Source of the DNA: Streptomyces djakartensis
Lineage (GTDB): Bacteria > Actinomycetota > Actinomycetes > Streptomycetales > Streptomycetaceae
Assembly: GCF_014651075.1 (NCBI RefSeq)
Contig: NZ_BMWE01000011.1
Location: forward strand, 1-64,000
Direction: 5' to 3'
DNA length: 64,000 nucleotides
A program made the translations under genes and the position numbers. Below are positions 8,515 to 16,435 of this stretch, piece after piece (within the stretch, counting starts at the first letter, position 1; every line of letters starts with the position of its first letter). Below the pieces are notes generated by a model that ran no database searches, had not been told where the DNA came from, and saw only the letters and a program-made list of their open reading frames with translations.

Positions 8515-8567
8515 GTGCCTTGTGGCTTGTCGCGCAGTTCCCCGCGCCCCTAAAGGGCCGCCCCCGA
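8515..8567. repeat. dispersed Streptomyces intergenic sequence (GCGCAGTTCCCCGCGCCCCT)
   Basis: The convergent paaN/methyltransferase gap carries TTGTCGCGCAGTTCCCCGCG followed by CCCCTAAAGGG. From general knowledge this sequence, often with its inverted partner, is scattered through intergenic regions of many Streptomyces chromosomes. Only one half is present here, and no clear hairpin partner is visible. Confidence 0.45.
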
Positions 8568-9299
8568 GCCCGTGCTCCAGTGGTACAGGGTCATGGCCAC
8601 GCTGGTCGCGAGGTTGTAGCTGGAGACCTGGGGGCGCATCGGGAGGGACAGCAAGTGGTCGGCGCGCAGCCGTAGTTCAGGCGACAGGCCGGTGCGTTCC
8701 GAGCCGAACGCGAGGACGGCGTCGTCCGGGAGCCCGGTGCCCCGGATGTCGTCGCCCTCCGGGTCGAGGGCGAACACGGGGCCGGAGGGCAGTTCCTGCA
8801 CCGTCAGACGCTCCACGGCGGTCGCGAAGTGCAGGCCCGCCCCGCCGCGTACGACCGTCGGGTGCCACGGGTCGACCGTGCCCGTCGTCACCACGCCGGT
8901 CGCTCCGAAACCGGCGGCCAGGCGGATCACCGCTCCCGCGTTGCCGAGGTTGCGGGGGTTGTCGAGGACGACGACCGGGGCCTTGCGGGGCGTGTGGGCC
9001 AGCTTCGCGAGGTTGGACTCGCGGGAGGGCCGTACGGCGAGGGCGGCCACCGCCGTGGGATGCGCGCGCGGCACGAACGACGTGTACGTCTCGTGCGGCA
9101 CCTCCGTCAGCAGTGCGGCCAGCGCGTCCCGTACGTCCGGGGCCAGTTCGTCCGCGAGGGCGAGCGTGGCCGCCCGGTCGGCGGTCACCGCCACCGGTAC
9201 CTCGGCGCCGAACCGTACGGCGTGCTTGAGGGCGTGGAAGCCGTCGAGCAGGACGGCACTGCCGGCGAGCCGGTGCCAGGCGGTGACGGGGTCGGTCAT
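8550..9299 (-). CDS. TrmH/SpoU family RNA 2'-O-methyltransferase
   Basis: SPOUT-class SAM-dependent methyltransferase, 249 residues, probably acting on rRNA or tRNA ribose. The three trefoil-knot motifs are present: DNPRNLGNAGAVIRLAAGFGATGVV, AFGSERTGLSPELR, and the C-terminal RPQVSSYNLATSVAMTLYHW. The N-terminal 100 residues resemble the substrate-binding part of such enzymes. Its ATG overlaps the stop of the upstream HTTM gene (ATGA), so it is the last gene of a three-gene operon with the HTTM and DUF5819 proteins. The target nucleotide cannot be inferred. Confidence 0.87.
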   Translation of the reverse strand: MTDPVTAWHRLAGSAVLLDGFHALKHAVRFGAEVPVAVTADRAATLALADELAPDVRDALAALLTEVPHETYTSFVPRAHPTAVAALAVRPSRESNLAKLAHTPRKAPVVVLDNPRNLGNAGAVIRLAAGFGATGVVTTGTVDPWHPTVVRGGAGLHFATAVERLTVQELPSGPVFALDPEGDDIRGTGLPDDAVLAFGSERTGLSPELRLRADHLLSLPMRPQVSSYNLATSVAMTLYHWSTGSGAAL

Positions 9300-10507
9300 G
9301 TGCCGAAGCCTACGTGCGTGGCCTCGGGGTCCTCTTCGGCGTGCTGCCCGGTGACCGGAGTACGCCTGTGGCGCCGCAGCAGCCGGTCCCGCGCGCGTGC
9401 CGCCCGGCCGCCCAGGCGGCGCAGGAAGGCCGTCGGCAGGAACACCGCGTCCGCCGCGATCATCGCCAGTGAGAAGAACGGCAGGCCGAGGACGACGGCG
9501 ATCACGGCGTGCTCGGTGATCATGACCGCCAGCAGGACGTTCTTCACGCGCCGGTTGAACAGCGTGAACGGGAAGGCGACCTGCACGAGGACCGTGCCGT
9601 AGGTCACGAGCATCACGAGGGTGCCGCTGGCGGACAGCAGGTCGGCGAGCGCGGGCCAGGGTGAGAAGTACTCGAGGTGGAGCGGGTAGTAGACCGCGGT
9701 GCCGTCCTGCCAGCGGGAGCCCTGGACCTTGTACCAGCCGGCCGTCGCGTAGATCAGGCACGCCTCGGCCATGATCACGAGCAGGGCGCCGTTGTGCACG
9801 ACGTTGGCGACGACGTCGAGCATGATCCGCGGCTCGGCGGACTTCGCCCGGCGCCCGGCCAGCCACCACAGGGCCTGCGCCACCCACACCGTCCACAACA
9901 GCGCGGGTATCAGCTTCTCGCCCTCCATGCGCCCGGCCAGGGTCACCGCGGCCAGCACGAATCCGAGCACGCACCACAGTGCGGGGCCGGTCCGGTCCGT
10001 GACGCGCTCGCCCCGCGCGTGTGCCGCCCGGGCGCGCGAGGCCCGCCGGGCGTCCAGCGACCACACCTGGGCGCACCGCGTGAACACCAGGTAGACCGAC
10101 ATCAGGTGCAGCACGTTGTCGCCGCCGTCGCCCACGAAGACGCTGCGGTTCTGCAGCGACAGCACGCCGGCCATGAACAGCACCGACATGGTGCGGGTGC
10201 GCCAGCCCAGCAGCAGCAGGGCGCCGGCGAGGATCGCGACCGCGTAGACGAGCTCGAACCAGACCCGTCCGTCCGACCACATCAGGGCGGTGAAGGCACC
10301 GTTGGTCCCGATCAGCTGCTCGGCCAGATTCCAGCTCCAGGGACCGTCGGGGCCGTACAGCTCGTGGCGGTGCGGGAGCTCGCGCAGCAGGAACAGCAGC
10401 CAGGTCGCGCTGAGACCGATGCGGATCACGGCGGTCTGGTACGGACCGAGGGCGGCCTCGGTGACGCGGGCGATGCCCCGCGAGAGGGCCAGCGAGAAGC
10501 GGTTCAC
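9296..10507 (-). CDS. HTTM domain membrane protein (vitamin K-dependent carboxylase-like)
   Basis: Polytopic membrane protein of 403 residues with about eight hydrophobic segments. These include the N-terminal TAVIRIGLSATWLLFLLREL and the mid-chain IYATAGWYKVQGSRWQDGTAVYYPL. The latter stretch, with its KVQG and TAVYY residues, is typical of the HTTM family, which shares its fold with the membrane part of vitamin K-dependent gamma-carboxylases. Start GTG 10507 overlaps the upstream stop (GTGA). In actinobacteria an HTTM gene is commonly paired with a DUF5819 gene as here. The biochemical role is unknown; conserved carboxylase function should not be assumed. Confidence 0.8.
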   Translation of the reverse strand: MNRFSLALSRGIARVTEAALGPYQTAVIRIGLSATWLLFLLRELPHRHELYGPDGPWSWNLAEQLIGTNGAFTALMWSDGRVWFELVYAVAILAGALLLLGWRTRTMSVLFMAGVLSLQNRSVFVGDGGDNVLHLMSVYLVFTRCAQVWSLDARRASRARAAHARGERVTDRTGPALWCVLGFVLAAVTLAGRMEGEKLIPALLWTVWVAQALWWLAGRRAKSAEPRIMLDVVANVVHNGALLVIMAEACLIYATAGWYKVQGSRWQDGTAVYYPLHLEYFSPWPALADLLSASGTLVMLVTYGTVLVQVAFPFTLFNRRVKNVLLAVMITEHAVIAVVLGLPFFSLAMIAADAVFLPTAFLRRLGGRAARARDRLLRRHRRTPVTGQHAEEDPEATHVGFGT

Positions 10508-11271
10508 CGCACGCCCCCCTCGGCCTCGGCCCGCGGCACCGGCCACCACGGCAGCTCGCGGTAGGACGGCGTCGTCGACACCTTCTCCCGGCTCCATCCG
10601 GGCGGGGGCACGTTGCTGGTGCGGGAGCGGACCTGGACCCGCTCGACGGCGCCGCCGCCCCCGGTCGCGGCCCGCACGGCGTCGTCGCGGCCGAGGCGCA
10701 GCACCACGATCCGGCGCAGGTACGACTCGGAGAGCGAGCCGCGCAGGCCCACCGGGCGGTTCTCGCTGTCGTGCGTGGCGACGAGGAAGTCCCAGGCGCG
10801 GCGCAGCTCGTTCTGCTGGGTGTGGCTGGGCAGCAGGTTGCCGTCGATGGCCCGGCCGTCCTCGGCGGACAGGTCGTACCAGCCGGTGGTCACCGTCGCG
10901 CCTTCCCCGTCCCGGACCTCGGCCCGCGCCTGTATCGAGATGTCCTGCTGGAGCGGGTTCGGCGCGAAGAGCTTCCAGTTCTGCTCAAACTCGGGATATA
11001 TCCAGTCGTCCACGGCCTGGCCGTGCTCCTTCGTGACCGTGTTCGGCGGCGCGACGTGCAGGAACGTCATACCGAGGTGCACACAGACCGCGGCCGCCAC
11101 GACCGCGAGCGCCAGCGCGACGCCGACCTGGTAGCGGAGGGAGAGCGCGGCTATGCCGGTGCGGGGCGCGACGTGCGGGCCCGGAGCGGACGGGCCCGGA
11201 GCGGACGGGTCCGGAGCGGACGGGCCCGGAGCACGCGGATGGCCCCGTTCGCCTTGGTCGTACGCGTCCAT
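10504..11271 (-). CDS. DUF5819 family membrane-anchored protein
   Basis: A 255-residue protein: a Pro/Ser/Gly-rich cytoplasmic N-terminus built from a tandem PSAPG repeat, one membrane segment (YQVGVALALAVVAAAVCVHLGMTFL), then a soluble, presumably external domain with WIYPEFEQNWKLFAPNPLQQDISIQARAEV, which is the conserved DUF5819 core. ATG 11271 is chosen because it opens the repeat region; no strong ribosome site is visible and upstream in-frame starts exist. Its stop overlaps the HTTM gene start, and the two products probably form a membrane complex. Function unknown. Confidence 0.72.
   Translation of the reverse strand: MDAYDQGERGHPRAPGPSAPDPSAPGPSAPGPHVAPRTGIAALSLRYQVGVALALAVVAAAVCVHLGMTFLHVAPPNTVTKEHGQAVDDWIYPEFEQNWKLFAPNPLQQDISIQARAEVRDGEGATVTTGWYDLSAEDGRAIDGNLLPSHTQQNELRRAWDFLVATHDSENRPVGLRGSLSESYLRRIVVLRLGRDDAVRAATGGGGAVERVQVRSRTSNVPPPGWSREKVSTTPSYRELPWWPVPRAEAEGGVR
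11176..11232. repeat. 15-bp tandem repeat in the DUF5819 gene
   Basis: Three full copies and one partial copy of cgggcccggagcgga (11176, 11191, 11206, 11221), with one base change in copy three. The repeat is a multiple of three and encodes PSAPG/PSAPD units near the protein's N-terminus, so copy number can change without breaking the frame. Confidence 0.85.
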
Positions 11272-11552
11272 TCCGCCCCGTTCCACGATCCCGGTCCGTC
11301 GTTCGGCCGCCCGGCCGCGAGGGCGCCGTCCGCCCGCGCACCGCCGCGCGGCCCGGGCACGGGCACGGTACTCAGGCCGCCCGCCCCGGCACAGCCCCTG
11401 GCCACCGGTCACGGCCGTGGCCATCGCCACACCGCGGTGGCGGCACAGGAGTGACACCCTACGGCGCCCGCCGTACACCCATTCCGTTCTTCTAGAACCT
11501 GTTCTATCTTGCGCCCGTCAGCTCAACGGGACCGGCCGGGAGGACAGGCACC
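11272..11552. other. divergent intergenic region
   Basis: About 280 bases between the DUF5819 operon and the acyl-CoA dehydrogenase gene. Apart from the KstR-like palindrome at 11493-11506 no recognisable element is seen. In-frame upstream extensions of DUF5819 through this stretch are Arg/Gly-rich and look non-coding. Confidence 0.5.
11493..11506. promoter_or_regulatory. KstR-like operator
   Basis: TAGAACCTGTTCTA is a perfect palindrome (arms TAGAAC/GTTCTA) that fits the TnnAACnnGTTnnA motif described for KstR, the TetR repressor of steroid catabolism in actinobacteria. It lies about 46 bp upstream of the acyl-CoA dehydrogenase start. Confidence 0.65.
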
Positions 11553-12686
11553 GTGGACTTCACCTTCACCGAGGAGCAGCAGGCGGCGGCCGAGGCGGCG
11601 AAGGGCGTGTTCGCCGGGGTCGCGCCGGACGCGGTGCCCAGCCCGGCCCTCACCCCGGGCGCCGTCGCCGAGGCCTGCGACCGCACACTGTGGGACCGGC
11701 TCGCCGAGGCGGACCTGCTGAGCCTGCTGCTCGACGCGCGGTACGGCGGGGCGGGCCTGGACGCCGTCGCGCTGTGCCTGGTGCTGCGGGAGTCGGCGAA
11801 GGTACTGGCCCGGGTGCCGCTGCTGGAGAGCAGCGCGGCCGCGGCGGCCGTACAGGCCTACGGCGGCGAGGAGGTGAAGTCGGCCCTGCTGGCCCGGGCC
11901 GGCCGGGGCGAGCTGGTGCTGACCGTAGCCGCGCACGGCCGCACCGGCCACGACCCGGCCGAGCTCGCCGTGACCGCGAGGCGGGACGGTGACACGTGGG
12001 TGCTGGACGGGGTGCAGACCGCGGTGCCGTGGGCGTACGACGCGGACGTCACGATCGTCCCCGCGCACACCGGGACCGGCCGGACGGTACTGGCCCTGGT
12101 GCCTCGCGGGCACGACGGGGCCGTCCTCGCCGAGCAGTTCTCCACCAGCGGCGAGCGGCTCGGCGAGCTGCGGCTTCAGTCGGCGCGGCTGGCCGCCGGG
12201 GAGGTCATCGACGCCGACGGGGCGTGGGAGTGGCTGCGGGACCTGCTGGCCACCGGGACGTGCGCGCTGGCGCTCGGGCTGGGCGAGCGGGTGCTGAGGA
12301 TGACCGGGAAGTACACGAGCGAGCGGGAGCAGTTCGGCTTCCCGGTGGCGACCTTCCAGGCCGTCGCCGTACAGGCCGCCGACCGCTACATCGACCTGCG
12401 CGCGATGGAGGCCACCCTGTGGCAGGCCGCCTGGCGGCTCGCCTCCGGGGCCCCGGGCGCCCTGCCCGCCACCGGTGACGTCGCCGTCGCCAAGATCTGG
12501 GCGGCCGAGGGCGTACGGCGGGTCGTGCAGACCGCGCAGCACCTGCACGGCGGGTTCGGCGCCGACGTCGACTACCCCCTGCACCGGTACCACGCCTGGG
12601 CCAAGCACCTGGAGCTGTCACTCGGCCCGGCCGCGGCGCACGAGGAGGCCCTGGGGGACCTGCTGGCGGCCCACCCCTTGGCCTGA
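11553..12686 (+). CDS. acyl-CoA dehydrogenase family protein
   Basis: FAD-dependent alpha,beta-dehydrogenation of an acyl-CoA. The 377-residue protein has the N-terminal MDFTFTEEQQAAAEAAKGVF helix and a middle beta domain. The C-terminal helical domain has YTSEREQFGFPVATFQAVAVQAAD and the flavin-contact region QHLHGGFGADVDYPLHRYHAWAKHLELSLG. The chain is short and lacks the usual C-terminal catalytic-Glu signature, as in steroid side-chain FadE subunits that work as heterotetramers; no partner gene is adjacent. GTG 11553 follows GGGAGG. The KstR-like palindrome in its promoter supports a sterol or related substrate. Confidence 0.85.
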   Translation: MDFTFTEEQQAAAEAAKGVFAGVAPDAVPSPALTPGAVAEACDRTLWDRLAEADLLSLLLDARYGGAGLDAVALCLVLRESAKVLARVPLLESSAAAAAVQAYGGEEVKSALLARAGRGELVLTVAAHGRTGHDPAELAVTARRDGDTWVLDGVQTAVPWAYDADVTIVPAHTGTGRTVLALVPRGHDGAVLAEQFSTSGERLGELRLQSARLAAGEVIDADGAWEWLRDLLATGTCALALGLGERVLRMTGKYTSEREQFGFPVATFQAVAVQAADRYIDLRAMEATLWQAAWRLASGAPGALPATGDVAVAKIWAAEGVRRVVQTAQHLHGGFGADVDYPLHRYHAWAKHLELSLGPAAAHEEALGDLLAAHPLA

Positions 12687-12706
12687 ACGCCCCGTGCGAG
12701 GGGCTG

Positions 12707-13054
12707 CTAGAGGACGAACCCCGGCTGACCGTCGTCCGTGACCACGGGGCGGCCCGCCGCCTCCCAGACCTGCATGCCGCCGTCGACGTTCACGGCGTCG
12801 ATGCCCTGCTGGGCCAGGTACATCGTGACCTGGGCGGAACGGCCGCCGGAGCGGCAGATGACGTGGATCCGGCCGTCCTGCGGGGCGGCCTCGGTCAGTT
12901 CGCCGTAGCGGGCGACGAACTCGCTGATGGGGATGTGCAGCGCCCCTTCGGCGTGACCGGCCTTCCACTCGTCGTCCTCACGGACGTCCAGCAGGAAGTC
13001 GCCGTCCTTGAGGTCCGCGACCGCGACCGTGGGCACACCAGCTCCGAAACTCAT
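12707..13054 (-). CDS. single-domain rhodanese-like sulfurtransferase
   Basis: A 115-residue rhodanese fold protein. The active-site loop is CRSGGRSA, so the catalytic cysteine is present and sulfur-transfer chemistry is plausible. The conserved DVREDDEWKAGHAEGALHIPISEF segment precedes it. ATG 13054 (MSFGAGVPTV) is preferred to an upstream in-frame start because it matches the domain start and leaves a normal leader. It is convergent with the acyl-CoA dehydrogenase gene. The physiological sulfur acceptor is unknown. Confidence 0.85.
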   Translation of the reverse strand: MSFGAGVPTVAVADLKDGDFLLDVREDDEWKAGHAEGALHIPISEFVARYGELTEAAPQDGRIHVICRSGGRSAQVTMYLAQQGIDAVNVDGGMQVWEAAGRPVVTDDGQPGFVL

Positions 13055-13117
13055 GCGTCCGACGCTACCCGAACCGGCCGGCGGGACCACCGGGGCGGGC
13101 AGCGGGCCGGGAACCCC

Positions 13118-13954
13118 TCAGCCTCCGGCCTCGCCGAGCAGCGCGGCCAGCTCCGTCTCGCGTTCCGTGACCTGGGTGAGGAGTTGCTGCCCGATCTGGT
13201 CCAGGAGACCGTCCGGGTCGTCCGGGGCCAGCTGGAGCATGTGGCCGATGGCGCTCTCCTCCAGCTCCTTGGCGAGCAGTGCGAGCAGTTCCTTGCGCTG
13301 GGCGAGCCATTCGAGCCGGGCGTAGAGCTCCTCGGCGCGGCTCGGACCGCGCTGCGGCTCGGGCCCCTTGGCCCACTCCTCGGCGAGCTCGCGCAGCTCC
13401 GCCTCGTCGCCCCGGGCGTAGGCGGCGTTCACCCGGGTGATGAACTCCTCACGCCGCTGCCGGTCCGCCTCCTCCTGGGCCAGGTCGGGGTGGGCCTTGC
13501 GGGCGAGGTCGCGGTAGAGCTTGCGGGCCTCCTCGCTCGGGCGGACCCGCTGCGGTGGCCGGACCGCCTGGTCCGTGAGCATCGCCACGGCCTCCGGGAA
13601 CAGGCCGCTGTCGTCCATCCAGCCGTGCAGCAGGTCCTCGACGCCGGGGATCGGGGCGAGGCGGGCGCGGGCCTCCTCCGCCCGGCGCCGGTCCCCGGGG
13701 TCGCCGCTGCGGGCGGCCCTCGCCTCCAGGATGCGGGCGTCCAGCTCCTCGAGCCGGGCGTACAGCGGGCCGAGCTTCTGTTCGTGCAGCCGGGAGAAGT
13801 TCTCGACCTCGACGCGGAAGGTCTCCACGGCGATCTCGTACTCGATCAAGGCCTGTTCGGCGGCCCGCACGGCCCGCTCGAGCCGCGCCTCGGGCCGCGG
13901 AGCGCCGTCTTCGGGACCGGCGCCGCCGCCCTCTTCAGGTTCCGGGATCGTCAC
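13118..13954 (-). CDS. J-domain-like coiled-coil protein
   Basis: A 278-residue, highly charged, mainly helical protein. Residues about 25-90 look like a coiled coil rich in Arg, Glu and Ala. Near residue 150 is SEEARKLYRDLARKAHPDLAQEEADRQRREEFITRVNAAY, which contains the HPD tripeptide and helix pattern of a DnaJ J-domain. HPD is the element that stimulates the DnaK ATPase, so this may be a specialised cochaperone. No zinc-finger or client-binding domain is present. Start GTG 13954. The partner and client are unknown. Confidence 0.75.
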   Translation of the reverse strand: MTIPEPEEGGGAGPEDGAPRPEARLERAVRAAEQALIEYEIAVETFRVEVENFSRLHEQKLGPLYARLEELDARILEARAARSGDPGDRRRAEEARARLAPIPGVEDLLHGWMDDSGLFPEAVAMLTDQAVRPPQRVRPSEEARKLYRDLARKAHPDLAQEEADRQRREEFITRVNAAYARGDEAELRELAEEWAKGPEPQRGPSRAEELYARLEWLAQRKELLALLAKELEESAIGHMLQLAPDDPDGLLDQIGQQLLTQVTERETELAALLGEAGG

Positions 13955-14034
13955 CCGACCAGCCTAGGCCACGGCCGGGAGCGTCCTGGGCGGGGCGTTG
14001 CCCGGCCCGCGGCGGCCGGGGCGCCACCGCCAGA

Positions 14035-15468
14035 TCAGACGCCCGTCTCCGCCGGGATCCGGCCCTCCCGGACCGCCGTCACCAAGTCGGCGTGATCCGC
14101 CTCGGTCCGGTCCGCGTAGGCCACGGCGAACCCCGCGATCGCCTCGTCGAGTTCCTCGCCCTTGCCGCAGTACCCCGCGACGAGCCGCGGGTCCACGCTG
14201 TGGGAGTGGGCCCGGGCCAGCAGCGCGCCGGTCATCCGGCCGTAGTCGTCCATCTGGTCGGCGGCCAGGGCGGCCGGGTCGACACTGCCCTTGCGGTTGC
14301 GGAACTGGCGGACCTGGAAGGGGCGCCCGTCGACCGTCGTCCAGCCCAGCAGCGTGTCGCTGACGACCTGCATCCGCTTCTGGCCCCGCACGACCCGCCG
14401 GCCTTCGTGCTCGGCCGCCGGCGGCTCGAAACCGGCGGTCACCAGATGCGGCACCAGGGCCGACGCCCGCGCCTCCTTCACCTGGAGCACCAGCGGCTCC
14501 CCCCGGTGGTCGAGCAGCAGGACGACGTAGGACCGGGTGCCGACACTGCCGGTGCCCACGACGCGGAACGCCACGTCGTGCACCGCGTACCGGGCGAGCA
14601 GCGGCAGACGGTCCTCCGGCAGCGTGCCGGCGTACTCCTCGAGGGACGCCGCGACCGCCGCTGCCTCCGCGTCGGAGACGCGCCGCAGCACCGGCGGGGC
14701 GTCGACGAAGCGCCGCCCGCCGTCCTCGGTGGCCTCCGTCGACTTGGCCGCGAAACGGCCGCTGGTGTTGTGGCGGGCCTTCTCGGAGACCCGCTCCAGG
14801 GTGCCGAGCAGGTCATGGGCGTCCGTGTGGGAGACGAGCTCCTCGTCCGCGATGGCGTTCCACGCGTCCAGCACCGGGAGTTTCGCCAGCAGCCGCATGG
14901 TGCGCCGGTAGGCACCCACCGCGTCGTGGGCCGCCTGGCGGCACAAGTCCTCGTCGGCGCCCGCCTCCCGGCCCGCGAGCACCAGGGACGTGGTGAGGCG
15001 CTTGAGGTCCCACTCCCAGGGGCCGGGCACCGTCTCGTCGAAGTCGTTCAGATCGATGACGAGGCCGCCGCGCGCGTCGCCGTACAGGCCGAAGTTGGCC
15101 GCGTGCGCGTCCCCGCAGATCTGCGCCCTGATCCGGGTCATGGGCGTGCGTGCCAGGTCGTAGGCCATGAGACCGGCGGCGCCGCGCAGGAAGGCGAAGG
15201 GGGTGGCGGCCATGCGTCCGACCCGGAGCGGGGTGAGCTCGGGCAGCCGGCCACGGCCCGACTCCTCGACCGCGCTCACCGCGTCGGGCCGGGACGCGTC
15301 CAGGCCGAGCGTGGCGTGCGCCCGGCGCGGGACGCTTCCGCGCAGGGCCTTGCCCTCGTCCCTGGGCGAGCCCACGGGCGGCCAGTCGGCGAAGCCCCGC
15401 ACCCGGGGCAGCCGACGCGTCGCCCCCGCCCCTGCCCTGGTTCCGGCCTCTGCCGCAGACCTGGTCAC
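14035..15468 (-). CDS. DUF2252 family protein
   Basis: A 477-residue protein of the DUF2252 family, distantly kinase-like. Visible conserved parts are RMAATPFAFLRGAAGLMAYDLA, the QICGDAHAANFGLYGDARGGLVIDLNDFDETVPGPWEWDLKRL block, and a C-terminal YCGKGEELDEAI. The GDAHxxNFG and DxNDFDE elements resemble the catalytic and metal-binding loops of aminoglycoside-phosphotransferase-like folds. GTG 15468 is chosen because GGGGGAGG stands 8 nt before it; the frame stays open a further 39 codons upstream but through DnaA-box-rich DNA. Substrate unknown. Confidence 0.85.
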   Translation of the reverse strand: MTRSAAEAGTRAGAGATRRLPRVRGFADWPPVGSPRDEGKALRGSVPRRAHATLGLDASRPDAVSAVEESGRGRLPELTPLRVGRMAATPFAFLRGAAGLMAYDLARTPMTRIRAQICGDAHAANFGLYGDARGGLVIDLNDFDETVPGPWEWDLKRLTTSLVLAGREAGADEDLCRQAAHDAVGAYRRTMRLLAKLPVLDAWNAIADEELVSHTDAHDLLGTLERVSEKARHNTSGRFAAKSTEATEDGGRRFVDAPPVLRRVSDAEAAAVAASLEEYAGTLPEDRLPLLARYAVHDVAFRVVGTGSVGTRSYVVLLLDHRGEPLVLQVKEARASALVPHLVTAGFEPPAAEHEGRRVVRGQKRMQVVSDTLLGWTTVDGRPFQVRQFRNRKGSVDPAALAADQMDDYGRMTGALLARAHSHSVDPRLVAGYCGKGEELDEAIAGFAVAYADRTEADHADLVTAVREGRIPAETGV

Positions 15469-15546
15469 ACCGACCGCCTCCCCCGCACGCGCACGAACAT
15501 CAACTCGTGTCGACCGTACAACCGGCGGCGGGAACGCGTCAGACCC

Positions 15547-15573
15547 TGTGGACAACTCCGCGGCTGTGGACAA
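15547..15573. promoter_or_regulatory. two perfect DnaA boxes
   Basis: TGTGGACAA at 15547-15555 and 15565-15573, same orientation, 18 bp apart. Both are exact matches to the Streptomyces box TTGTCCACA. They lie between the DUF2252 start and the end of the receptor gene. Confidence 0.6.
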
Positions 15574-15591
15574 CCGGCCGGACACCGGCGG

Positions 15592-16275
15592 CTACGACGC
15601 CTGAACCACTCCCGGCGAGGCCTGCGCGGGGACGCCCGCGGTCTCCACCCGGCCCTGCGCCAGCATCCGTTCGGCGCGCTCCGCCGAGATGTCGAGGCGG
15701 GCCAGCACCGCGGGGACGGCGATACTCGGCAGGAAGTGTTCGAACAGTACGACGACCCGGCGCTCCAGATCCTGCCGCTGGCAGCGCAGCTGGGACAGCA
15801 GCTGCACCCCCGAGAAACTGCCGACCAGCAGTTCCGCCGTCTCCGCCACGTCGACGTGCTGCAGCAGTTCGCCCTGGGCCTTCGCCTCGGTCAGCCGCTG
15901 CACGTTCTGGTCGAACCACATGCCGAAGGCCGGCGTGCGGTCGAGGTCCATGGCCCCCTGGTCCAGGGCGAGACCCACACTGGCCCGCACCAGAGGATCG
16001 GACCGCAGCCGCCGGGCCAGCACCAGCCCGGAGTCGACGAGCTCCTGGAGCTTGCTGGCCTGCGGCGGGAGCGCGATGGCGAGCTGTTCCTCGAACACCC
16101 CTACCGCCAGCTCCTCCTTGGAGCCGAAATGGAAGTACAGCGCGCCCTTGGTGACCCCCGCACGTTCCAGGATCTCCCCGATGGTCGCCGAGGTGTAACC
16201 ACGTTCGTCGAAGACGGCCGCCGCCGCCTCCAGGATGGTCCGCCGGGTGCGGATCGCGCGCTCCTGTCGCGCCAT
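15592..16275 (-). CDS. gamma-butyrolactone receptor-like TetR regulator (ArpA/ScbR family)
   Basis: A 227-residue TetR protein of the signal-receptor type. The HTH region is RTRRTILEAAAAVFDERGYTSATIGEILERAGVTKGALYFHFGSKEELA, matching the ArpA/ScbR pattern closely, including VTKGALYFHF. The ligand domain holds VRASVGLALDQGAMDLDRTPAFGMWFDQNVQRLTEAKAQGEL, where receptors carry the conserved tryptophan. ATG 16275 follows AGGAGG. It is divergent from the AfsA-like gene with an ARE-like operator between them, so it probably represses the synthase and itself until a signal binds. Whether it binds the local product or is a pseudo-receptor cannot be decided from sequence. Confidence 0.9.
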   Translation of the reverse strand: MARQERAIRTRRTILEAAAAVFDERGYTSATIGEILERAGVTKGALYFHFGSKEELAVGVFEEQLAIALPPQASKLQELVDSGLVLARRLRSDPLVRASVGLALDQGAMDLDRTPAFGMWFDQNVQRLTEAKAQGELLQHVDVAETAELLVGSFSGVQLLSQLRCQRQDLERRVVVLFEHFLPSIAVPAVLARLDISAERAERMLAQGRVETAGVPAQASPGVVQAS

Positions 16276-16362
16276 CGCATGCCTCCTGAATCTCCGTCGA
16301 TCCCTGTGAAATCGCTGTGCGGCGGGGGTCCGGGAGTCCGTCCCAGCGGTGTGGCTCGCCCT

Positions 16363-16390
16363 TTGAAAAAAACCGGCTAGTCCGTATCTT
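16363..16390. promoter_or_regulatory. ARE-like operator overlapping the afsA-like promoter
   Basis: On the minus strand 16389-16365 reads AGATACGGAC, then TAGCCGGTTTTTTTC, which agrees with the published autoregulatory-element consensus at about 22 of 25 positions as I recall it. On the plus strand TTGAAA (16363-16368) and TATCTT (16385-16390), 16 bp apart, form a plausible promoter for the AfsA-like gene that the operator covers completely. Confidence 0.65.
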
Positions 16391-16435
16391 AGTCAAGCGC
16401 CGACCAAGGCCAGGCAGTCGATCCTGGGGGTTTTC

